Shown piece after piece: positions 58,101-64,000 of a stretch of DNA of 64,000 nt. Every line of letters starts with the position of its first letter. The first letter of the stretch is position 1. Made by a program: the position numbers and the translations under genes. The notes beneath the pieces are model-generated. The model saw nothing but the letters and a program-made list of their open reading frames with translations. It had not been told where the DNA came from and searched no databases. Location: assembly GCF_029227915.1 (NCBI RefSeq), contig NC_079878.1:15688001-15752000 (forward strand), given 5' to 3'. This DNA is from Hydractinia symbiolongicarpus. Lineage: Eukaryota; Cnidaria; Hydrozoa; Anthoathecata; Hydractiniidae.

Positions 58101-61100
58101 AAGTATATTACATTGGATGAATTATCAACAGAATTTGGTGGCAATAGGAGTTATATCCATTCACACTGGTTCACAATGAGATTGGTATGTTTTTATAGGT
58201 TAAAGTGTTTAACCCATTGACTTTGAAATAGTTTAGTCTTTTAGTGCCCAATACACACTAATGATCTTTCACCCTATTGTTGACATACCTGTTTTTTCAG
58301 GTAGATATTTTTGTAGAATAAGATTCATGTGGTTTTCACGTTTTTGCTGAATTTGGTCTTTACTTTTCTTCATGTGCCATTGAATTTAATAGGAAACTTC
58401 AAGTGGTTGGTAGTGATTTAAATAATAGGCTGTAATAATAAATTTCTATGTTGATAATTTATCAACATTTATTTTTTATTATTCAGGGTTTTATGCTTGG
58501 TAATTTTGAAATTGTTACCCGCTCCATATGGCATGCTGATTTTAACTTTATCTGTTTTTTATTGTGGACATAGAAGTTAAAAAACAAATTAAACTGTAAA
58601 GAATTAAGTTCATATTTGACCCAACACCTTCTGAACCTTACCTTTTTTAATTTCTTTTAATTTAAACAATTTTGAAGAAGAACAGTTTGTTTTAGAAGTT
58701 TAGTACCTTTTGTTTTTTAGTTTATTTTTTAAAGTCTTCTCAAAAGCACACAGGGTTACTTGTAAAATTTAATGCTTCTTACTTTATTGTATAAATAATT
58801 ACATTTAAAAGGATATCTTTTACCCCCCAAACTGCATAACTTTCCCAGTTTAAAATAAAACCAATTACTCCTTCTAAACCTTCTTTTGTATCTCAATCAC
58901 ATGGTTTTTCTATCAATGGCTTCCATGTGTCTATTAAAAAAATATTTGTGTTTTAAAATTATTAAAATCTGTATACCAGTAATTATATGTTTAAGTTTAA
59001 TTTCTAACTTTGAAAAATTTTCTCAATAATTATGATGTCATTGATATGTAAATGTCAACAGACGTTATGACGAAATTGACAGTAGTAAACTTTTTTGTTG
59101 TAAAAAGGGTTTGTTTGTTTACATTTTGTAAGTCATGAGAATGAGTTTTGTAATGGAGTCTGACAGTTATAAAAATATTGACTTTTTATCATAATATGTC
59201 AAAGCAGTACATTTTATCTATTGTACCAACAGGCTGCTATGTCATAAAAACGTGTGAATCATAATCAGACCTTAATTGTTAATCTGCTTATTATATCGGT
59301 GCCATTTTTAGATATTATAAACTTCTGATGATTAATGTGTCTTAAAGAAAACAACCCATGACATACTGACGACTCCTATTTTGTGTCCTTGTTGACTAGT
59401 AAAATTTTCAGTATGGTGGCTGATTTTAATGAAATTTAATTATTGACTTCGTGATCTCAACTTGATCAATACATTTGGTGCGATTTAAGCTGTTATAATT
59501 AGCTGTTGTTGTTTTGATTTTCCCAGCAGACACAAAGCCTGTTTATATTTTCCTTAAAACTGTTACAAGACTGTTTAAACGAATGAGAAAACAAACAAAT
59601 TCACAATGCTAACATTTTGATTGAATCTTAGAAATACATAACGCTTTTAATAATGGTAGTGTATGAATGATTTTGGTGTTTCCTTTATGATGGTGGGTAT
59701 CTTCTGTACAATACACATGTAGTTACACCCTCAATATAATTATGATTTATTTATTTGTTTGTTTTTTGTGGGAAAATAATTTTCAATTATTACAGAAGAT
59801 GAAAAATTAAGCACATGAGGTACATAAGTAGGATAATTAATTAGTACAAAGAGAGACAATTAAAACAAACTATAATAAATTAAACCAGCTGGATATTTAA
59901 GTAACAATGCCTTTCGTTTTTACACATGCAATATACTTTCATACAAGTTAATTTTATTACTAAACAGTAAATTCAATATCATGAGCCTTTGATAAACGAT
60001 ACAAGAGAAGTTTTTGAGGAGTGTTAGAATTAAAGTGAGACTGGTATAGAATTTTAATATTTTTAGGACAACCTATCATTTTATGCTTGTTATTTTGCTA
60101 TTATTTTTTCAATGGTCGTAGTATTGGTGTTGGTGTTATTGTTGATGTTGATGTTTTTGTTGTTATTATTGTTGTTGTTATTATTTTTGTTATTGTTGTT
60201 GTTGCTGTCATTGGTATTGTTGTTATTGTTGTTATTGTTATTGTTATTATTATTGTTGTTATTAATGTTTTTTTTAATGTTTTTGTTGTGGTTGCTTGAA
60301 AGAGCACCTTTTTTACTTTAGATCATGCTTTGCGTAAGGTTGGTTCACACAAAAACCCTTTTAAACATTATGTCAGTCTAATTTTTTTTGTGCTATTAGG
60401 GTTGTCTTTGCATGAGTCACTTTCAAAATTGCTTTAATATTTTATGAACTAGCATTCCTTATTTCTTATTTAGGAATTTACCATTGTGAAGCTAGATAAA
60501 AATACATAAAAAAGGGTAATATTGCTTGTGCAAATAAATGATTGAATGTTTTTTTTTGCAGAGGGTAATGGAGAACAATACTATTTTTTATTCCTAAGTA
60601 TTATTAGACTTCATTGCTTGAATTTTTATATCCATTTGCAAAATTTTTATTATTATGTGAAATGGAAATGTTTTCTTTTTTTATTGCAGGGGAAGTTAAG
60701 AGTGAAAACAATACTCAATACTCACAAATGTTTCTTGGGGACAGCAATTATTACTTGAAAATTTTATTTTTTAAAAAAAAACTAGAAAAAATTGTAGACA
60801 AAATCAATATTTGTATCAATTTTATATACCAGGAAAAAATATTAAATTTAGAAAAAGCTGAGTTTATGTATGAAAGAAACTCCTTATGTGATTGTTTTTA
60901 AAAGAAAACATAATGAAGTTACTTTCATTCTTTATTTTTTACTCTTATCCAAACCATCTGCTCTTTAAATATTTTTTTTCATCTTTCTTTTCCACCTTTT
61001 TATAAAATTATGAAATGTTGTATAAAATGTTAAGATTGAAACAGAAGAGTAAAGCAGTTATAAAATAAAGTTTATAAAAATTGTTGTGGGACCGGCATTC

Positions 61101-63842
61101 ATTGAGAAGTCAAGAAATTTTTATTTTATTTTATTGTAAATATAAGTACAGATTGTGTGGATTTTATTGACAAAGTGTTGGAGTGTTGGTAGGGTGGAGT
61201 TTAAAAAGTATAGTTAAGGCTTCAGCATGTCTAATTAAGTGGTTATTCCCTTTGATCTCTGGTCTATTTTTTATTGTTCAGATTTTAGAATTTGTCCAAG
61301 CATTTGTAACTTGATTTATTGTTGTTTTGCTACTGCTGATGTTTGCTGGTGTTGTTTTGTTGTTATTCCTACTGTATTGTTTGTCTATTTGTGTATTGTT
61401 GTTATTTTAATTTTCTCCAAAGTGTTCACTAACTAAATGTAAACAGAATATCTTTTGGTTTGTGTATAGTTTGCACTTTTTGAGTGCATTTCACAGGTGA
61501 ATGTGAGGGACCTTTAAAAAGTTTATGTGAATGGACTATGTGTCAAGAGTGAGAGAGCGAGAGAGAAGAATTAGAAGTAAAGGTATAGAAGAAAGTTTAG
61601 TGTTATGTCTGCTAACATATTTTACTGGATTTTTTACTGGAATATTTAAATTAAATAAAAGTAAACTTTCTTAACTGTTGGACTTGAGTGATAATCGTAC
61701 AATCATGGAAGGAATTGCACACAATCCTGAAAAAGGGTTGTTGTTGGAGTGTGTTTTGATACATTTTGGTTTCTACTTTTTGAAAGATCAAAATATAGAC
61801 ATACATAGAAAAGGTATTTTAATGCATTTGGAGAGATGAAAGAGAAGCTTGTGGGTCATGAAAATGGATGCAGATGTAAGCCTCAAGTTACAGGGCATTG
61901 ATGAGATCATTTTTGATGTATGTTTGACAAATGTTGTAGTTTTGGTTCAACCCCTTACCACACCCCATAGCAAACTGTCTAATTTAGTGTTAAGATAAAC
62001 AAACACAAGAATTAAATGTTTTTGTACAACATATTTCACAGTGCCACAACCCTGTTAAAAAAAATTATAAAATTAACATTAAAATAAGCAGATCTTAATA
62101 AATTTTCACGTTTTACTTCAAAAATTATAAGTTTCCACCTGCAATTTTAAGTATTGTGAGACTTTATGCACACAAAAATGTCAGTATATTGCTTTAAAAA
62201 TAAAAACCGCTGTAAAAATGGTGTTTTGACCTAGGCATTCGAAAAATTTCTATTTGAATCCATGGCATTGTCATCTAAGCTGGACGATATTAAACGCAGC
62301 TTGCTTCAAGACGACTTTGCAGTGACTGTTGATGGTGTACGAGAACAACTTCATCATCACCAACACGTTCGCAAGTGGATAGTTAAAGCTCCAATTGAGA
62401 TTCTAGCAGAAGAAGCTAACAGAGTTGTGAATATAATAAAGAGCTCATGTGAATGTCCAACTGAAGAGGAATTAAAAGATGAATATAAAAATTCTATGCA
62501 TCAGGTGAGATTTTACCCCTACAATTTGCTATAAATAGCTTTATTATAAATGTAACAAGAATTTTCTTGTCACTTTTGAAGTCAAATTCATATAAAATAA
62601 TTGTGGTTGTATGTGATCAATTTATTTTAAATTGACAGTAATGTCCATTACTTGATTCTTCATCAAGTTAAAATAAACTCTGGAAATGACTATTGTAGGT
62701 GCGTAGCATGATTGGTACATTAACAGATCAGCGAACGTTCTTAAAGGAGCTATGGATTAGCCGAAAAGGCCAACTTGAGCAAAGATTTCAATTTAATGTA
62801 TTTAAGCAAGATGCTGAAAAAGTAAGCTATAACAATGTTTTAACACAAAAAAGTATATATGTGCATTTCTGTTATGGCATTTATTATATAGATAATAATT
62901 GTGTTTCTCTACTGAATGTATCTAAACAACTGTTACAACACATGTTTTTACAGTTATTTAGCAACATCTGCATCTGCATACTAATGTCAGTGTTTTGATG
63001 TTTTAAAGGGCACTACTTTTACATAGGCTTATTCTGTTGTTATTTTTTATAATAGATGCTGACATGGATTCACGAAAACCGCAATGAATTTCTTTATAAC
63101 TTTACTGAGATTGGAGAGGACTTAGAGATGGCTGAAGAGCTGCGTGAAGAGCACAAGCAATTTGAAGAAAACTGTGGTGTAAGTATTAATTACAATAGTT
63201 GTTTTGTGAATATTCAAACTAATGACTTCATGGAATATTGTTATTCCTAATTTCTCCTATAGCGGAATCTCCTCCTAGAATGTTATTGTAAATGATTTGT
63301 TCAGTCTCAGTGTTTCCTGACAGGTATCTTTCTAATTTTCAAGTCATCAGTGGAGTAAGTTTTACTAAAATTTTTTTGTGGCTGGAATTACTTTACAATC
63401 TTAGCTTCATTTTGCTGGAATCAATTTTTTTTAACGTTTAAAATTTCGCTTGTTTGATACCTGGTAATGTGTAAGTGCAAAATCCATAAACATTTTTTCA
63501 AGTGAATTTTTTTTCGAGATTAAGTAGAAAGAGTTCCTACTCACACACACAAATTTTTGTTTTCTTTGAGGTTAATTATTTCTAAAAAATTGGTGGTTAC
63601 TGGCTGTCCTCCTTTTTGGAGATATCTTTAATCATAGATTTTCTTATTAGGATGTACAAGTCAACATTGACCATATTTTACAAGTTGCAAATCGATTGCA
63701 AGAAATGCAATTTTTTGATGTGGAATTAATTGATCGTTTATCAGCAAAACTGGAAAACGAGTGGAAGAAACTTTACACTGCTGTTGAACAGCGAAGTGCA
63801 ATGCTTGAAGCATCTGTTTCTTTTCATCGAAGTAGTAAACAG
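40072..63842 (+). CDS. TRIO: Trio/Kalirin-family RhoGEF, N-terminal part (SEC14 domain and first spectrin repeats)
   Basis: Nine exons join in phase: 40072-40143, 40843-40957, 51336-51429, 51804-51911, 58071-58184, 62235-62504, 62699-62821, 63056-63178 and 63651-63842. The translation follows vertebrate TRIO segment by segment: GGRDKQG for the SEC14 start, GTIKPLIKVLQ, YAIKPEGY, KYKFE, then VKAPIE and the first spectrin repeat with FKQDAEKMLTWIHENRNEFL and VNIDHILQVANRL. Trio proteins activate Rac and Rho in axon guidance and cell migration; the SEC14 and spectrin parts are for lipid and partner binding. The gene continues past the right edge, so the GEF, SH3 and kinase parts are not seen. 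The first exon is missing from the annotation. Introns of 0.1 to 10 kb are packed with transposons. Vertebrates have two paralogues; a single invertebrate Trio is assumed here. Confidence 0.88.
40425..40808. mobile_element. MITE with perfect 32-bp inverted ends in a Trio intron
   Basis: 40425-40456 and 40777-40808 are exact inverted repeats containing GTTGGTAGGGTGGTAGGTA. Inside is a second perfect inverted repeat (40473-40516). Exact arms point to recent activity. The right end lies 34 bp before the acceptor of the next exon. Confidence 0.8.
40473..40516. repeat. Perfect 21-bp palindrome inside the MITE
   Basis: Arms TAAGATTTTATCAAAACTTCC and its exact complement are separated by only two bases (TT), forming a near-blunt cruciform or hairpin. 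Confidence 0.75.
40843..40957 (+). CDS. TRIO: Trio-like exon: SEC14 domain, GGRDKQG segment
   Basis: Continues the split Gly codon into GRDKQGFLLVTILKDATYED, ending with YLTSTRS across the junction. GGRDK(R/Q)G is the most conserved signature of the Trio SEC14 domain. Acceptor ATCTAG|G, donor AGAAG|GTAGG. Confidence 0.85.
42480..42880 (+). promoter_or_regulatory. GC-richer patch with two CCAATCAGG boxes
   Basis: CCAATCAGG occurs at 42779-42787 and 42818-42826 (39 bp apart, same strand), within unusually CpG-containing sequence (CCGTCGCCGCCGTCC near 42492). Two spaced NF-Y-type sites in a GC island are a promoter-like arrangement. It might serve an internal Trio start or be a transposon relic. 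No transcript evidence. Confidence 0.3.
44596..45517 (-). pseudogene. Penelope-like element 3' part with GIY-YIG endonuclease
   Basis: On the minus strand: LAFLDVYVTCNNSNKFITSV and YRKPTFSGVYTHFNSFIP (the post-catalytic RT signature), a frameshift near 45270, then a thumb region and KCGGCNATYIGETSRHVKVR with an EHVG end, which is the GIY-YIG nuclease with its YIGETSR core. A stop at about 44749 is followed, in another frame, by the C-terminal SILTYGNNRFLFEIKES. Penelope-like elements need this nuclease for target nicking. The copy lacks most of the RT. Confidence 0.8.
46560..47097. repeat. Dispersed conserved tract, copy 2
   Basis: Matches 25195-25770 in the same orientation, but its flanks are unrelated to the 64-bp inverted ends or to the P2X7-like pseudogene. 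It therefore moved as part of a longer unit that is now truncated, or independently. Confidence 0.7.
47460..48300. repeat. Degenerate repeats and a short minisatellite
   Basis: ACATTTTGTGTAA recurs near 47649, 47834 and 48262, and TTTTTGTTGATTTA near 47607 and 47989, suggesting decayed tandem units of about 130-200 bp. At 48119-48205 about five copies of a GTTGTGAGTGTCG-like 15-bp unit occur. The valine-rich ORF across it is a product of the repeat. Confidence 0.45.
49130..49270 (+). repeat. Dispersed repeat family ('TATATGGGT...AATTCC'), copy 3
   Basis: Contains TCCTACATGGGTTTAAATTC, then GGAACTTGCTCTTCGTATG, TTCCCCACGCC and GTACAGGGGTAA in the same order as copy 1. A further short piece (ATATATGGGTGGAAATTC) lies at 50530. 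Confidence 0.5.
49440..49518 (-). repeat. tRNA-derived SINE remnant with A and B boxes
   Basis: On the minus strand an A-box-like TAGCCTGGTTGGTTAG (plus 49497-49512) and a B-box-like GGTTCAAATCTTCC (plus 49446-49459) are about 38 nt apart. There is no clean acceptor stem, so it is a SINE or pseudo-tRNA. Confidence 0.5.
51336..51429 (+). CDS. TRIO: Trio-like exon: SEC14 beta-strand and helix
   Basis: Reads AEDKDNGFSFLVFLKPKPPY then GTIKPLIKVLQ, matching the region of TRIO where the central SEC14 strand is followed by a SIKPLLKILQ helix. Acceptor ATCTAG|T, donor CAG|GTAAT. Confidence 0.85.
51804..51911 (+). CDS. TRIO: Trio-like exon: SEC14 core
   Basis: Reads DFFPYKVQQIYAIKPEGYRE then RLLSTSSLNSTKYKFE. 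The IKPEGY...KYKFE pattern matches IIKPDNF...KFEFE of TRIO. Too short and without a Met, so easily missed. Confidence 0.85.
52944..54574 (+). mobile_element. 5'-truncated RTE-like LINE
   Basis: Inserted in a core unit of the tandem-repeat element. It starts with a 9-bp repeat (GCATCCAAA, three times), runs through the reverse transcriptase and ends with CATGCTAGCATGGAAAACGG and a (ATG)n tail. The short hairpin CCATGCTAGCATGG plus a trinucleotide tail is usual for RTE-type elements and their SINEs in marine invertebrates. Confidence 0.8.
52968..54491 (+). pseudogene. Reverse transcriptase of the RTE-like LINE with embedded PHD-type zinc finger
   Basis: One frameshift near 53110 joins the upstream IPSEWQSSVIVNCFKGKGDA to the 457-codon ORF at 53118. 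RT motifs follow: QFGFVPGRGTTDAIF, FAFVDLEKAFDRVP, HQGSVLSPLLF and the catalytic YADD (residues 154-157), then LKVNTAKSKVM. A PHD-like C-x2-C...H-x2-C...C-x2-C finger (CGVCRKG, CKHWVHKKC, CKRCKG; residues about 211-257) is inserted before the thumb (NFSYLGDML). It ends with the GHLERMEE and GRPRKTW motifs. Nearly intact apart from the missing 5' half and one shift. The endonuclease is absent. Confidence 0.85.
55315..57601. mobile_element. 2.3-kb insertion with TTAA target duplication
   Basis: TTAA occurs at 55311-55314 and 57602-57605, and removing the insert restores a core unit of the surrounding element. The ends AGATAATTAACTC and (inverted) AGACAATTAATTC are short imperfect inverted repeats. 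No transposase is recognised; the ORFs at 55438-55725 (-) and 56424-56648 (+) have no visible domain. Confidence 0.65.
58071..58184 (+). CDS. TRIO: Trio-like exon: end of SEC14 domain
   Basis: Reads VNIVTRENLVKYITLDELST then EFGGNRSYIHSHWFTMRL. Aligns with TNMVSLEGLTKVVDPSQLTP...EYNHEEWIEIRV of TRIO (the conserved hydrophobic L..yi...L pattern and the W near the end). Acceptor TTTTTCAG|G, donor TTG|GTATG. Confidence 0.85.
58185..62234 (+). other. 4.0-kb Trio intron, no gene seen
   Basis: AT-rich. A TTG/TTA microsatellite lies at 60108-60292. ORFs at 60546-60901 and 61239-61436 show no domain. Confidence 0.6.
60108..60292. repeat. TTG/TTA-rich microsatellite
   Basis: An irregular run of TTGTTATTG-like triplets. 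It creates open frames on both strands (Val/Ile- or Thr-rich) that are artefacts of the repeat. Confidence 0.85.
62235..62504 (+). CDS. TRIO: Trio-like exon: SEC14-spectrin linker and start of first spectrin repeat
   Basis: Ninety codons starting AFEKFLFESMALSSKLDDIK. The WIVKAPIEILAEEANRVVN part aligns directly with KKVIKAPIEDLDLEGQKLL of TRIO. Acceptor CCTAG|G, donor CAG|GTGAGA. Confidence 0.9.
62699..62821 (+). CDS. TRIO: Trio-like exon: first spectrin repeat
   Basis: Reads VRSMIGTLTDQRTFLKELW then RKGQLEQRFQFNVFKQDAEK, the L-x-Q-x-F-Q-L-x-x-F-x-x-DA-E-K heptad-like pattern typical of Trio spectrin repeats. Donor AAA|GTAAGC. Confidence 0.9.
63056..63178 (+). CDS. TRIO: Trio-like exon: spectrin repeat helix
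   Basis: Reads MLTWIHENRNEFLYNFTEIG then EELREEHKQFEENCG. The W-I-x-x-N-x-x-x-F-L...TEIG pattern is nearly identical to the TRIO counterpart. Donor GGT|GTAAGT. Confidence 0.9.
63651..63842 (+). CDS. TRIO: Trio-like exon: spectrin repeat and start of the next
   Basis: Reads DVQVNIDHILQVANRLQEMQ, then LENEWKKLYTAVEQRSAMLE and ASVSFHRSSKQ. Matches NVYVNINRIMSVANRL...LEQEWKAFAAALDERSTLLD of TRIO. The next exon lies beyond the window. Confidence 0.9.
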
Positions 63843-64000
63843 GTATACTAATCCTAATTGATGTTCTTTATGTTTTTTAAATCAGGTAGAATGTACAGCT
63901 TACAGAAACAGGAAACATTTCATAGTACTGAAGTTTTTAGTGCAACCATGATTGTTTTTTAAATTTTTTTTTGGACATTTGTTGCGGAAACATAAATTTA

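Noticed and set aside
60087-60321. Hydrophobic Val/Ile- and Leu-rich ORFs on + and Thr-rich ORF on -
   Set aside because: All arise from one TTG/TTA microsatellite, which opens three frames at once. No real protein signal.

Overview
The window is animal nuclear DNA: AT-rich, with spliced genes (GT...AG introns, some over 5 kb), a poly(A) signal and dense, mostly dead transposons. The mix of repeats (Helentron, Penelope-like elements, an RTE-like LINE with a PHD finger inside its reverse transcriptase, many TA or TTAA MITEs, an invertebrate P2X7-type ballast domain) and the divergence of the host proteins suggest an invertebrate, most likely a cnidarian and perhaps a hydrozoan. The species call is inference only.

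There are two host genes, both on the + strand. The first (ATG 1809, stop 8788-8790, seven exons, 391 aa) is complete. It has a Slp-type Rab-binding helix, a FYVE-like zinc finger, a polar middle, a short coiled coil and a single C-terminal transmembrane helix. That layout looks like a membrane-anchored Rab effector. The second (nine exons seen, 40072-63842, running off the right edge) is the 5' part of a Trio/Kalirin-family RhoGEF: its SEC14/CRAL-TRIO domain followed by the first spectrin repeats. Its first exon was not found, and its GEF and later domains lie outside the window.

Between and inside these genes the DNA is a transposon graveyard. At 10246-17469 lies a broken Helentron with its parts in order: cysteine-protease-like domain, basic 17-residue repeats, DUF6570-like region, HUH Rep, PIF1-like helicase and AP-type endonuclease. 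A 5'-truncated LINE is inserted in its helicase. From 18.6 to 36 kb there are nested MITEs, a 2.8 kb element with 64-bp inverted ends that encloses a decayed P2X7-ballast-domain gene, a 2A-like-plus-protease scrap, a BED-like zinc-finger fragment, a Penelope-like reverse transcriptase, and 53-bp minisatellites. From 37 to 58 kb (upstream of and within the Trio introns) there are GIY-YIG retroelement relics, a second partial copy of the 2.8 kb element's interior, and a tandem-repeat-bearing element. That last element is an inverted copy of the one at 255-1115 and is itself split by an RTE-like LINE and by a TTAA-flanked insertion.

The most unusual observations are the P2X7-type ballast domain inside a terminal-inverted-repeat element, the Rab effector with a terminal membrane anchor, and the Helentron parts including a separate 2A-like-linked protease. 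All domain calls were made by eye from translated sequence; no database search was run.
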